From Marinibacterium profundimaris (GTDB lineage Bacteria > Pseudomonadota > Alphaproteobacteria > Rhodobacterales > Rhodobacteraceae): 64,000 bases of DNA. The stretch is taken from the NCBI RefSeq assembly GCF_002210095.1, contig NZ_AQQR01000005.1, positions 248,001-312,000 of the forward strand. Direction: 5' to 3'. Positions 44,325 to 53,412 of the stretch are shown here, one piece after another (the stretch's first letter is position 1; every line of letters starts with the position of its first letter). The position numbers and the translations under genes are program-made. The notes beneath the pieces are model-generated. The model saw only the letters and a program-made list of their open reading frames with translations, did no database searches and was not told the origin of the DNA.

Positions 44325-44412
44325 GGGCCGGGCAGGGGGCTGTCCCGTGGCTTCGTGGGCCACGGGCGGCTTGTCCCGGCAGGCGGTCGCTGCCGCCGGT
44401 CCCGGCCCGCGC

Positions 44413-45198
44413 TCAGGCGGGCTCCGCCCCGCTGGCGAAGGGATCCTCGGGATAGCCCACGCCCGCCAGATACAGCCCCTGCGGCGGGCAGACCGGGCCG
44501 CAGGCGGCGCGGTCGCGGGCCTCCAGCGCGGCGGTGACATCGTCGGCGTCCCAGGCGCCGGCGCCGACGCGTTCCAGCGTGCCGACGAAGCTGCGCACCT
44601 GGTTGTGCAGGAACGACCGGGCGCGCACGTCGAAATGGATCTCGGGGCCCCATGGTCCCTCGGTGCCGGTCACGTCCAGCCGGTCGAGGGTCTTCACCGG
44701 GCTGTCGGCCTGGCAGATCGTCGAGCGGAAGGTGGTGAAATCATGCCGCCCCAAAAGCCGCGCGGCGCCCTCCTGCATGCGCGCCACGTCCAGCCGCTGC
44801 TTGACCTGCCAGACCAGCCCGGCCAGGTGCGCAGGCGGCGCGCGGCGCTGCAGGATGCGGAAGTGATAGCGCCGCTCCAGCGCCGAAAAGCGCGCATGCC
44901 AGTCGTCGGCGACCCGCGCGCAATCGAGGATCGCGACAGGCTGCGGGCGCAGGTGATAATTCAGCGCCTCCGACAGCCGGAACGGATCCCAGTCGCGGTC
45001 CATGTCGCAATGGGCGACCTGGGCCAGCGCGTGCACCCCGGCATCGGTCCGGCCCGCGGCGGCGATCTTGTGCTCGCGCGGCTCCAGCCGGGCCAGCGCC
45101 GTTTCGATCGCGGCCTGGACCGAGGGCTGCTCTTTCTGGCGCTGCCAGCCGGCGAAGGGGGCGCCGTGATATTCGACTTTGAGGGCGTAACGGGGCAT
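44413..45198 (-). CDS. truA: tRNA pseudouridine(38-40) synthase TruA
   Basis: A 261-residue pseudouridine synthase modifying uridines 38-40 of the tRNA anticodon arm. The catalytic Asp is in [16 protein letters not shown], and [11 protein letters not shown] and [14 protein letters not shown] are further family motifs. The ATG at 45198 gives the usual N terminus [20 protein letters not shown]. It is convergent with trpS and divergent from ycjX. Confidence 0.95.
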   Translation of the reverse strand: MPRYALKVEYHGAPFAGWQRQKEQPSVQAAIETALARLEPREHKIAAAGRTDAGVHALAQVAHCDMDRDWDPFRLSEALNYHLRPQPVAILDCARVADDWHARFSALERRYHFRILQRRAPPAHLAGLVWQVKQRLDVARMQEGAARLLGRHDFTTFRSTICQADSPVKTLDRLDVTGTEGPWGPEIHFDVRARSFLHNQVRSFVGTLERVGAGAWDADDVTAALEARDRAACGPVCPPQGLYLAGVGYPEDPFASGAEPA

Positions 45199-45337
45199 GG
45201 ATGCGCAGGTACCGCGCCGCGCGGTTTCGGGCAAGCCTCTGGCAACAGGGGCGCCTGGGCCCTATCTTGCCCCAGGCAACAACGAGAATGCCGGCGCGCA
45301 GGTGCCCGGCTCACACGAAGGCATACCGGGGGTCTCT

Positions 45338-46753
45338 TTGGTCATCACGCAACTGGCCGACCACCTCACCCGCAGGGTCGAGGCGGTCGGAAACTCGATC
45401 AACGAGACGCTCTTCGAGCCCGTCGTCCGCCTGGGCGTGACCGGGCTGACGCGCGCGGGCAAGACGGTCTTCATCACCTCGCTGGTGGCCAACATGCTGG
45501 ACCGGGGGCGGATGACCGGGCTGGTGGCCGAGGCAGAGGGCCGGATTTCCGCCGCGTTCCTGCAGCCGCAGCCCGACGACACCGTGCCCCGCTTCGAATT
45601 CGAGGATCACCTGCACGCGCTGACCGGGCCCAGCCCGCACTGGCCCGACAGCACCCGCGCGGTCAGCGAGCTGCGGCTGTCGCTCAGGGTCCGTCCCTCG
45701 GGCCTTCTGGGCGGGCTTCAGGGGCCCAGGACGGTGCATCTGGACATCATCGACTACCCCGGCGAATGGCTGCTGGACCTCGGGCTGATGGACAAGAGCT
45801 TTGCCGAATGGTCGGCCGAGACGCTGGACCGGCTGGAGGGCCGCAGCCAGGGCGCCGCCTACCTGAGCCTGGTGCGCGAGACCGACGTGACCGCGCAGCT
45901 GGACGAGCCCGTGGCCCGGCGGCTGGCCGATACCTTCACCGCCTATCTCACCCAGGCGCGAGCCGATGGCTACCACGATTGCACCCCGGGGCGCTTCCTG
46001 CTGCCCGGCGATCTTGCCGGCTCGCCCGCGCTGACCTTCGCACCGCTGCCGGCCGAGCCCGGCGCCGGGCGCCGGTCGCTCCTGCGCGAGATGGAGCGGC
46101 GGTTCGAGGCCTACAAGTCCCGCGTGGTGCGGCCCTTCTTCCGCGATCACTTTGCCCGGATCGACCGGCAGGTGGTGCTGGTCGACGTGCTCGACGCGAT
46201 CCACCAGGGGCCGCAGGCGGTCGAGGACATGCGCCGCGCCATGTCCGACATCCTCGGCGCCTTCCGCCCGGGACGGAATGCCTTTCTCAGCCAGCTTTTG
46301 CGCGGCAAGCGGGTCGAACGGATCCTGTTCGCAGCGACCAAGGCCGATCACCTGCACCATCAGCAGCACCCGGCCTTTGCCGCCATCATGGAAGCGCTGA
46401 CCCGCGATGCCCGCGATCGCGCGCGCTTTGCCGGGGCCGTGACGCATTCCATGGCGCTGGCGTCCCTGCGCGCCACCACCGAAGAGATGCGCGCCCATGC
46501 CGGCTCCGATCTGCCCTGCGTGCGCGGCATCCTCAAGGACACCGGCAAGGCCGCCGCCTTCTACCCCGGCGCGCTGCCCTCGGACCCGTCCGTCCTGCTG
46601 GGCCCGGCGCGGGACGGCGCCGACAGCTGGCTGGGCGCGGATTACGGCATGATGGCCTTCGCGCCCGCGCCGCTGACCCTGAAACCCGGGGACGGCCCGC
46701 CGCATATCCGGCTTGACCGGGCGGCCCAGTTCCTGTTCGGAGACCGGCTGTGA
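45338..46753 (+). CDS. ycjX: YcjX-family GTPase (DUF463)
   Basis: About 471 residues. P-loop GVTGLTRAGKTVFITSLVAN near the N terminus (quoted as LTRAGKTVFITS), switch-like DIIDYPGEWLLDL, and TKADHLHH as the guanine-recognition motif. YcjX proteins are stress-linked GTPases of unknown target, usually paired with the membrane protein YcjF, which is encoded two genes on. The TTG at 45338 gives the N terminus usual in alphaproteobacteria; a GTG at 45302 and an ATG at 45197 are in frame but would add an unconserved extension. Confidence 0.85.
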   Translation: MVITQLADHLTRRVEAVGNSINETLFEPVVRLGVTGLTRAGKTVFITSLVANMLDRGRMTGLVAEAEGRISAAFLQPQPDDTVPRFEFEDHLHALTGPSPHWPDSTRAVSELRLSLRVRPSGLLGGLQGPRTVHLDIIDYPGEWLLDLGLMDKSFAEWSAETLDRLEGRSQGAAYLSLVRETDVTAQLDEPVARRLADTFTAYLTQARADGYHDCTPGRFLLPGDLAGSPALTFAPLPAEPGAGRRSLLREMERRFEAYKSRVVRPFFRDHFARIDRQVVLVDVLDAIHQGPQAVEDMRRAMSDILGAFRPGRNAFLSQLLRGKRVERILFAATKADHLHHQQHPAFAAIMEALTRDARDRARFAGAVTHSMALASLRATTEEMRAHAGSDLPCVRGILKDTGKAAAFYPGALPSDPSVLLGPARDGADSWLGADYGMMAFAPAPLTLKPGDGPPHIRLDRAAQFLFGDRL

Positions 46754-47256
46754 GCATCGTGCTGCGCCCTGCCAACCCGCTCGATGCCGGCGCGGTCGGA
46801 GATATCCTGCACCGGTTCGAGACGGAGACCCCCTGGATGCCCAAGCAGCACAGCGCGGCCGAGGCGCTGTCCTTCTGCGCGATGATGATCGACCGGGGTT
46901 GGGTCACGGTGGCTGAAACTGTGGCCGAACCTGTGGCCGAAACGGTGGACGACCCCGCAGGCGCGGCGCCGGACGCGGGCCGCCCCATTGCCGGCTTCCT
47001 CGCCCGCGACGGCGATGAGGTGCATGCGCTTTACATCCGCCCCGAGGAGACGGGGCAGGGGATCGGCCGGTTGCTGCTGCGCGACGCCATGGAGCGCAGC
47101 GCGCGGCTCTGGCTCTGGACCTTCCAGGCCAATCTCGGGGCGCAGAAATTCTATCTTCGGGAAGGCTTTGCCGAGATCCGGCGCACCGACGGCGCCGACA
47201 ACGACGAAAACCTGCCCGATATCCAGTACGCATGGCCAGCGGAGGCGGCGGCATGA
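46750..47256 (+). CDS. GNAT-family N-acetyltransferase
   Basis: A 168-residue acetyltransferase with the acetyl-CoA motif RPEETGQGIGRLLLRDAM and the C-terminal ANLGAQKFYLREGFAEIRR. The GTG start overlaps the ycjX stop (GTGA) and its stop overlaps the ycjF start (ATGA), so it is locked between two genes that are normally neighbours. An insertion of about 25 residues after WVTVAE contains three 12-base repeats (46909-46944; VAET-VAEP-VAET) in a loop between beta strands. Substrate unknown. Confidence 0.85.
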   Translation: MSIVLRPANPLDAGAVGDILHRFETETPWMPKQHSAAEALSFCAMMIDRGWVTVAETVAEPVAETVDDPAGAAPDAGRPIAGFLARDGDEVHALYIRPEETGQGIGRLLLRDAMERSARLWLWTFQANLGAQKFYLREGFAEIRRTDGADNDENLPDIQYAWPAEAAA

Positions 47257-48272
47257 GCAAGGGACCCGTTCTGTTCGACCTTGATGACGACCGGAGCCCG
47301 GGGCCGGACCCGGCGCCCTCGGTCGCCGATGCGCCGCCGGTGCCCGACCTGACAGAGCCCCTGCCGGGCGCCGGGCGCTCGGCCATGGAGACTGCCGTGC
47401 GTGCCGCCGGGCGGCCGACCTCGCGGCTGGCCAGGTGGTTCTGGGGGCTGGCCGCGGCGATCCTGGGCTTCGTGATCTCGGTCGCGGCCTGGCAATTCGC
47501 CGCCTCGCTGGTGGCCAGCGTGCCGATCCTGGGCTGGATCGCCACCGCGCTGCTGGTCGCCTTCGTGCTGGTGGCGCTTGTGATGGGGATCCGCGAGATG
47601 GCGGCCTTCGGCCGGCTGACCCGCGTCGATCACATCAAGCGCGACGCCGACGCGGCCCTGGCTGATGCCGATCTCGAGGCCGCGCGCGCGGTGATCCGGC
47701 AGCTGGATTCGCTGTACAAGGGGCGCGAGGACACCCGCTGGGGCCGTGAGCGGCTGGCAGAGCGCGTGGGCGACCAGTTCGACGCCGTCGCGGTCTTTGC
47801 CCTGGCCGAGGACACGCTGCTGGCGCCGCTGGACGTGGCCGCCGCGCGCGAGGTCGAGGCCGCCGCGCGCCAGGTCGCCACGGTGACCGCGCTGGTGCCG
47901 CTGGCGCTGGCCGACGTGGCCACGGCCTTTGCCTCCAGCCTGCGGATGATCCGGCGGGTGGCCGAGATCTACGGCGGGCGCTCGGGCTTCTTCGGGGGCT
48001 GGCGGCTGACGCGGGCGGTGTTTTCGCACCTGGTCGCGACCGGCGCCGTGGCCGCGGGCGAGGACCTGCTGGAGCCGGTGCTGGGCGGGTCGGTCCTGTC
48101 GAAACTGTCCCGCCGCTTCGGCGAAGGGCTGGTCAACGGCGCGCTGAGCGCGCGTGTCGGCGTGGCCGCGATGGAGGTCTGCCGCCCGCTGCCGTTCTCG
48201 CCCCGGCACAAGCCCTCGGTCCGGCGGATCATCAAGAACGCGCTGTCGGGGTTGCTGGGACGGCGAAGCTGA
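47253..48272 (+). CDS. ycjF: YcjF-family inner-membrane protein (DUF697, TIGR01620)
   Basis: A 339-residue protein with an acidic, Pro-rich N-terminal tail, two membrane segments (WFWGLAAAILGFVISVAAWQ and the following IATALLVAFVLVALVMGI), and a DUF697 domain in the C-terminal part (ALVPLALADVATAFASSLRMIRRVA). YcjF is the usual partner of YcjX; the pair is induced by envelope or heat stress in enterobacteria. GGAGGCGGCGGC precedes the ATG at 47253. Confidence 0.87.
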   Translation: MSKGPVLFDLDDDRSPGPDPAPSVADAPPVPDLTEPLPGAGRSAMETAVRAAGRPTSRLARWFWGLAAAILGFVISVAAWQFAASLVASVPILGWIATALLVAFVLVALVMGIREMAAFGRLTRVDHIKRDADAALADADLEAARAVIRQLDSLYKGREDTRWGRERLAERVGDQFDAVAVFALAEDTLLAPLDVAAAREVEAAARQVATVTALVPLALADVATAFASSLRMIRRVAEIYGGRSGFFGGWRLTRAVFSHLVATGAVAAGEDLLEPVLGGSVLSKLSRRFGEGLVNGALSARVGVAAMEVCRPLPFSPRHKPSVRRIIKNALSGLLGRRS

Positions 48273-48348
48273 CCCGATTTCGGCGCGGCCATTAACGTCC
48301 GGCTCATGGTCTTGGTGCTAGGGTCCGCCGAAACCGGACGAGGACCGC

Positions 48349-49163
48349 ATGACAGACGAATCCGATGTTACCCGCCACTATTCCAGCGGAACGCTTCTGT
48401 CGCGTATCCTGGACGGGCTTGAACAGGCCGGGGCCCTTACCTGCACCGATCCGGACGCGATGGCGCAGATCGACGAGTTTCACGTCGGTGGCCGGAAAGC
48501 GACGGAACAGGTGCTGGACCGGCTGGCGCTGAAATCGGGGCAACGCGGTCTGGACCTGGGCTGTGGCCTGGGCGGGCCGGCGCGCTACGCGGCCCGCAGC
48601 AGCGGTGCGACGGTTGTCGGGGTCGATATTACCTCGGATTAGTTACCACGGGGCAGAAACTCACGCGGATGGCGGGACTGTCGGAGCGGGTGAAGCACGT
48701 GCACGCCAGCATCCTGGACCTGCCGATCAAGGACCGCGTCTTCGATGCGGCCTGGATGATCCATGTCGGCATGAACATCGCCGACAAGCACCGCATCGCC
48801 AGGGAGGTGGCGCAGGTGCTCAAACCCGGCGCGCTCTTCGGCATCTACGACATCATGCGCATGTCGGACCAGGACATCACCTATCCCATGCCCTGGGCCA
48901 GCAGCCCGCGGCAAAGCGCGGTGGTCGGCCCCGACCGCTACCGCTTCGCGCTCAAGGATGCGGGGTTCGAGATCGTGTCGGAAACCAACCTCGCCGAGTT
49001 CGCGCTGGAGTGCCACAAGGCGTCGGCCGGCGCCGAGCTCTCGCCGCTGGGTCTGCATCTGGTGATGGGCGACAATGCGGTCCAGAAGATCGACAATATG
49101 ATCGAGAACATTCGCGCCCGACGCATCGCGCCCTACATGATGATCGCCCGGCTGGCGGAGTGA
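48349..49163 (+). pseudogene. SAM-dependent methyltransferase broken by a frameshift
   Basis: The first part (48349-48642) encodes MTDESDVTRHYSSGTL...LDLGCGLGGPARYAAR and ends at a TAG. The rest continues in another frame from about 48642 (VTTGQKLTRMAGLSERV) through ILDLPIKDRVFDAAWMIHV to the stop at 49163. The join reads gattagttacc where gattaNgttacc is needed for DYVTTGQ, so one base is missing and its loss creates the stop. The product resembles UbiE/sarcosine-dimethylglycine methyltransferases. Either a young pseudogene or a base error; the rest is intact. Confidence 0.85.
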
Positions 49164-49351
49164 TCCGCCACGCCTGGACGCCGTGCGGCCCCGGGTGAGA
49201 TCGTCTGTTAAATGCGATTGTCCGAAAAGACAGAACGGCGCGATGGTCCGGCGTGATGGTCCGGCTCACCTGCCGGCCGATCCTTGATCTGGCGCAAATT
49301 CCCCGCTCTGCGGGTATGGTTAGGCTACGCGCATCGCGACAGGAGCCAGCC

Positions 49352-50062
49352 ATGCAGGACCACGGGCACAGCCAGCAGGAAATCCGCGACCGGATCGCCA
49401 ACCCGCCGGGGCGGGGGATGGTGCGGGACATGATCTACGGCGGCATCGACGGGGCGGTCACCACCTTTGCCATCGTCGCCGGTGTCGCCGGCGCCGGTCT
49501 GTCGCCCTTCGTCATCGTGGCCCTGGGGCTGGCCAACGTGCTGGCCGACGGCTTTTCCATGGCCGCCAGCAATTTCTCGGGCACCAAGGCCGAGCTTGAC
49601 AACATCCGCCGCCTGCGCGCCGTCGAACAGCGCCACATCGACCTGTATCCCGACGGCGAACGCCTGGAGGTGCGCGAGATCCTGGCGAACAAGGGGCTGT
49701 CGGGCCAGGTGCTGGACGCGGCGACCGATGCGATCTGTTCGCGCCGCGACAGCTGGATTTCCCTCATGATGGAGGGCGAATACGGGCTGAGCGAGGTCGA
49801 TCCGCACCCGATGCGGGCCGCGCTGTCGACCTTCGTCGCCTTCCTGCTGGCCGGCATGGTGCCGCTGTTGCCGTTCCTCCTGGGGCTTGCGGACGCCTTC
49901 GCGATCTCCACCGTCATGACCCTTGCCGTCTTCTTCACCATCGGCGCGCTCAAGAGCCGCTGGTCGCTGGCGCCCTGGTGGCGCTCGGGGCTGGAAACCT
50001 TCGCCATCGGCAGCGCCGCCGCCGCGCTGGCCTATGTCGTCGGCACGATGTTCCACGCCTGA
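49352..50062 (+). CDS. VIT/CCC1-family iron-manganese transporter
   Basis: A 236-residue membrane protein of the vacuolar iron transporter type. The first helices carry RDMIYGGIDGAVTTFAIVAG and LADGFSMAASNFSGTKAELD with the conserved Asp, Met and Glu residues; a cytosolic metal-binding stretch follows (RAVEQRHIDLYPDGER, EVREIL) and then three further membrane segments. It likely moves Fe2+ or Mn2+ out of the cytosol. AGGAG lies seven bases before the ATG at 49352. Confidence 0.9.
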   Translation: MQDHGHSQQEIRDRIANPPGRGMVRDMIYGGIDGAVTTFAIVAGVAGAGLSPFVIVALGLANVLADGFSMAASNFSGTKAELDNIRRLRAVEQRHIDLYPDGERLEVREILANKGLSGQVLDAATDAICSRRDSWISLMMEGEYGLSEVDPHPMRAALSTFVAFLLAGMVPLLPFLLGLADAFAISTVMTLAVFFTIGALKSRWSLAPWWRSGLETFAIGSAAAALAYVVGTMFHA

Positions 50063-50121
50063 CGCGCGCGGCCGGTGCAAAGGGTGGGGCAGGCACAGTG
50101 CACCTGCCCGGATTGGTCATC

Positions 50122-50150
50122 TTTACCCCGCCGGTCGGGGCGCCTATAAG
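50122..50150 (+). promoter_or_regulatory. candidate promoter of the ileS leader
   Basis: TTTACC (50122-50127), 17 bases, then TATAAG (50145-50150). The leader-peptide ATG begins eight bases after the last -10 base, the same geometry as in the trpS leader. Confidence 0.6.
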
Positions 50151-50157
50151 GCCGCCC

Positions 50158-50208
50158 ATGACCTTTGCGAGCGTCATCGTCATTCGAATTACGGTCCCGG
50201 CCCTCTGA
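50158..50208 (+). CDS. putative Ile/Val leader peptide upstream of ileS
   Basis: A 16-codon frame, MTFASVIVIRITVPAL then TGA, with three Ile and three Val codons in nine positions (VIVIRITV from 50173 to 50196). It starts at the predicted transcription start without a ribosome-binding site. Its end overlaps a strong hairpin, so a ribosome stalled on Ile codons would alter folding. By analogy with ilv leader peptides it may sense Ile-tRNA charging to control ileS; unlike trpS no U-tract terminator is evident. Confidence 0.6.
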   Translation: MTFASVIVIRITVPAL

Positions 50209-50249
50209 TCCACCGAGGTGCCGGGCAAAGGTGCTGAACTTGCCGCACC
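50196..50249 (+). promoter_or_regulatory. competing hairpins in the ileS leader
   Basis: Hairpin A pairs 50196-50205 with 50215-50225 (10 bp, one bulged base). Hairpin B pairs 50217-50221 plus 50224-50228 with 50240-50249 (10 bp, two-base bulge). They share 50217-50225, so only one can form. A short third hairpin, 50230-50234 with 50245-50249, is compatible with A but not B. No U-run follows. Confidence 0.5.
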
Positions 50250-50306
50250 GAACCATCCCCAACGAATTTGATCGACACGCCAAGACACCTGCGAGGACGC
50301 CAACAG

Positions 50307-53270
50307 ATGTGCGCCGAGACCCCGACCACCACCCCGACCGAGACGCCCGATTACAAGGACACGCTCAACCTTCCCCGGACCGATTTCCCGATGCGCGCCG
50401 GCCTGCCCAAGCGCGAACCCGACTGGCTGGCCCGCTGGGCCGACATCGGCGTCTACGACCGGCTGCGGGAAAAGCAGGGCCGCAAGCCCTTCACGCTGCA
50501 TGACGGGCCGCCCTATGCCAACGGCCACCTGCACATCGGCCACGCGCTGAACAAGACCATCAAGGACATGATCGTCCGCTCGCACCAGATGATGGGCTTC
50601 GACAGCCGCTATGTCCCCGGCTGGGACTGCCACGGCCTGCCCATCGAATGGAAGATCGAAGAGCAGTACCGCAAGAAGGGCAAGAACAAGGACAACGTCC
50701 CGGTCATCGAGTTCCGCCAGGAATGCCGCCGTTTCGCCGAGGGCTGGATCGACATCCAGCGCGAGGAGTTCAAGCGGCTCGGCGTCACCGGCAACTGGCC
50801 CGATCCCTACCTGACGATGGATTTCCACGCCGAGCGCGTGATTGCCGAGGAATTCATGACATTCCTCATGACCGGCACGCTCTACCAGGGCTCCAAGCCG
50901 GTGATGTGGTCGCCCATCGAACAGACCGCCCTGGCCGAGGCCGAGGTCGAGTACCACGACAAGGAAAGCTTCACCATCTGGGTGAAGTTCAAGGTCATCC
51001 CGCCGCATGAAGGCACCGGCACCGCCGAGGATCCCTCGCACAAGCTGCAGGGCGCGCAGGTGGTGATCTGGACGACCACGCCCTGGACCATCCCGTCGAA
51101 CAAGGCCGTGGTCTATGGCGAGCCGATCTCCTACGGGCTTTACAAGGTCACCGGCCGGCCCGAGGAATGCTGGGCCAATATCGGCGACCGCTACATCCTG
51201 GCCGACGACCGCGCGGCGGATGTCTTCAGCCGCGCGCGGCTTGAGCCGTCGATGTGGGAGCGCGTCGATGACGTGTCGCAATCCGAGCTGGCCGAGGTCA
51301 AGCTGCTGCACCCGCTGGCCGGCGCTGAGGGCGGCAACGGCGAATGGGACGCGCCCCGCGATTTCCGCGCCGCCGATTTCGTCACCGACACCGAGGGCAC
51401 CGGTTTCGTCCATTGCGCGCCGAGCCACGGGATGGAGGAATACGAACTCTACCGCGATCTCGGCATGCTGGAGCAGGTCGTCACCTACAACGTGCTGGAC
51501 GACGGCTCTTTCCGCGCGGATCTGCCGTTCTTCGGCGGCAAGTACATCCTCAGCCGCAAGGGCGGCGAAGGCGACGCCAACAAGGCGGTGATCGACAAGC
51601 TGGCCGAGGTCGGCGGTTTGCTGGCGCGCGGCAAGATCAAGCACTCCTACCCGCATTCCTGGCGCTCCAAGGCGCCGGTGATCTACCGCAACACGCCGCA
51701 ATGGTTCGCCAGCGTCGACCACCCCGTGGGCGACGGCCAGGACACCTATGGCACCACGATCCGCGAACGCGCGCTGCGTTCGATCGACGAGCTGGTCGCC
51801 TGGACGCCCAAGACAGGGCGCAACCGGCTCTATTCGATGATCGAAAGCCGCCCCGACTGGGTGCTCTCTCGCCAGCGCGCCTGGGGCGTGCCGCTGACCT
51901 GCTTCACCCGCAAGGGCAAGCTGCCGACCGATCCTGACTTCCTGCTGCGCGACCCGGCGGTGAACGCGCGCATCCTCGAGGCCTTCGAGGCAGAGGGCGC
52001 CGATGCCTGGTATGCCGAGGGCGCCAAGGAACGCTTCCTGGGCAACGATTACAACGCCGACGACTGGGACCAGGTCTTCGACATTCTCGACGTGTGGTTC
52101 GATTCAGGGTCCACCCATGCCTTCGTCCTGCGCGACCGTCCCGACGGGACCGAGGACGGCATCGCCGATGTCTACATGGAAGGCACCGACCAGCACCGCG
52201 GCTGGTTCCATTCCTCGCTGCTGCAGGCCTGCGGCACCAAGGGGCGCGCGCCCTATCGCAACGTGGTAACGCATGGGTTCACTCTGGACGAGAAGGGCAT
52301 GAAGATGTCCAAGTCCATCGGCAATACCATCGTGCCGGACGAGGTTATCAAGCAATACGGCGCCGATATCCTGCGGCTCTGGGTGGCGCAGACCGATTAC
52401 ACCGCCGATCAGCGCATCGGGCCCGAGATCCTGAAGGGGACGGCGGACAGCTACCGCCGCCTGCGCAACACCATGCGCTTCATGCTGGGGTCGTTGTCGG
52501 ACCTGAAGGACAGCGACCGGGTCGACGACCCCGCGCAGATGCCCCCGCTGGAACGCTGGGTGCTCAGCCGTCTGGCCGATCTGGACGAACAGGTGCGCGC
52601 GGGCTACGCGGCGTTCGACTTCCAGTCTGTGCTGAGCGCGGTGTTCAACTTCGCCACCGTGGATCTGTCGGCCTTCTACTTCGACGTGCGCAAGGACGTG
52701 CTCTATTGCGACGGCGACACGCAGCGGCGCCGGGCGGCGCGGACGGTGCTGGATCACCTCTATCACCGGCTGACCACCTGGCTGGCGCCGATCCTGGTCT
52801 TCACCATGGAAGAGGTCTGGCTCGAACGCTACCCGGGCGACGACAGCTCCGTCCACCTGGTCGATTTCCCCGAAACGCCCGAGGCCTGGCGCAACGCCGC
52901 GCTGGACGAGCATGTCGCCAAGGTGCGCCGCGTGCGCCGCGTCGTGACCTCGGCGCTGGAGATCCAGCGCCGCGACAAGGTGATCGGCTCCAGCCTCGAA
53001 GCGGCGCCGGTGGTCCATGTCGAAGATGCCGAGACGCGCGAGCTGCTGCACATGATCGACATGGACGATCTCTGCATCACCTCGGGCATCAGCCTGTCGT
53101 CCGATCCGGCCCCGGCCGAGGCCTTCCGCCTGCCCGAGATCGAGGGCATCGGCGTGGTCTTCGAGAAGGCCGAAGGCGTCAAGTGCCAGCGCTGCTGGAA
53201 GATCCTGCCCGATGTCGGCCAGCATGCCCACCCGGGCGTCTGCGGCCGCTGCGATACCGCGCTGAGCTGA
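50307..53270 (+). CDS. ileS: isoleucyl-tRNA synthetase
   Basis: A 987-residue class Ia synthetase. HIGH motif in NGHLHIGHALNKTIKD, PGWDCHGLPIEWK, editing-domain motif VIWTTTPWTIPSNKAVV, WFDSGSTHAFVL, and KMSKS in KGMKMSKSIGNT. The C terminus has a zinc finger (CQRC ... CGRC). Full length for the bacterial type. The ATG at 50307 gives MCAETPTTTPTET; an ATG at 50268 is less likely. The leader upstream (50158-50249) suggests control by Ile-tRNA supply. Confidence 0.97.
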   Translation: MCAETPTTTPTETPDYKDTLNLPRTDFPMRAGLPKREPDWLARWADIGVYDRLREKQGRKPFTLHDGPPYANGHLHIGHALNKTIKDMIVRSHQMMGFDSRYVPGWDCHGLPIEWKIEEQYRKKGKNKDNVPVIEFRQECRRFAEGWIDIQREEFKRLGVTGNWPDPYLTMDFHAERVIAEEFMTFLMTGTLYQGSKPVMWSPIEQTALAEAEVEYHDKESFTIWVKFKVIPPHEGTGTAEDPSHKLQGAQVVIWTTTPWTIPSNKAVVYGEPISYGLYKVTGRPEECWANIGDRYILADDRAADVFSRARLEPSMWERVDDVSQSELAEVKLLHPLAGAEGGNGEWDAPRDFRAADFVTDTEGTGFVHCAPSHGMEEYELYRDLGMLEQVVTYNVLDDGSFRADLPFFGGKYILSRKGGEGDANKAVIDKLAEVGGLLARGKIKHSYPHSWRSKAPVIYRNTPQWFASVDHPVGDGQDTYGTTIRERALRSIDELVAWTPKTGRNRLYSMIESRPDWVLSRQRAWGVPLTCFTRKGKLPTDPDFLLRDPAVNARILEAFEAEGADAWYAEGAKERFLGNDYNADDWDQVFDILDVWFDSGSTHAFVLRDRPDGTEDGIADVYMEGTDQHRGWFHSSLLQACGTKGRAPYRNVVTHGFTLDEKGMKMSKSIGNTIVPDEVIKQYGADILRLWVAQTDYTADQRIGPEILKGTADSYRRLRNTMRFMLGSLSDLKDSDRVDDPAQMPPLERWVLSRLADLDEQVRAGYAAFDFQSVLSAVFNFATVDLSAFYFDVRKDVLYCDGDTQRRRAARTVLDHLYHRLTTWLAPILVFTMEEVWLERYPGDDSSVHLVDFPETPEAWRNAALDEHVAKVRRVRRVVTSALEIQRRDKVIGSSLEAAPVVHVEDAETRELLHMIDMDDLCITSGISLSSDPAPAEAFRLPEIEGIGVVFEKAEGVKCQRCWKILPDVGQHAHPGVCGRCDTALS

Positions 53271-53278
53271 AGGATTGC

Positions 53279-53403
53279 GCCGGCCCGTCAGGGCCGGCCA
53301 CCGATGCCACGCCCCGCAGGGGCGCCACCGATACCCCGCCCCGCAGGGGCGCCTCCAATATCACGGCCCGCAGGGCCGCCTCCGCCGGCCCGCAAGGGCC
53401 GGC
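53279..53403. repeat. array of five GC-rich hairpins
   Basis: Five perfect hairpins in a row: 53279-53298 (8-bp stem), 53310-53324, 53337-53351 and 53364-53378 (6-bp stems, gca loops), and 53384-53403 (8-bp stem). Centres are about 27-29 bases apart except the last (22). The middle three share the form cNcccc/gcccc-gca-gggg-type arms and similar spacers. The array fills the gap between the converging ileS and SLC13 genes and ends in gttttc. Confidence 0.75.
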
Positions 53404-53412
53404 GTTTTCACA

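Noticed and set aside
50063-50306. T-box upstream of ileS
   Set aside because: No T-box sequence or specifier stem; T-boxes are essentially a Gram-positive device, and the Ile-rich short frame explains the region better.
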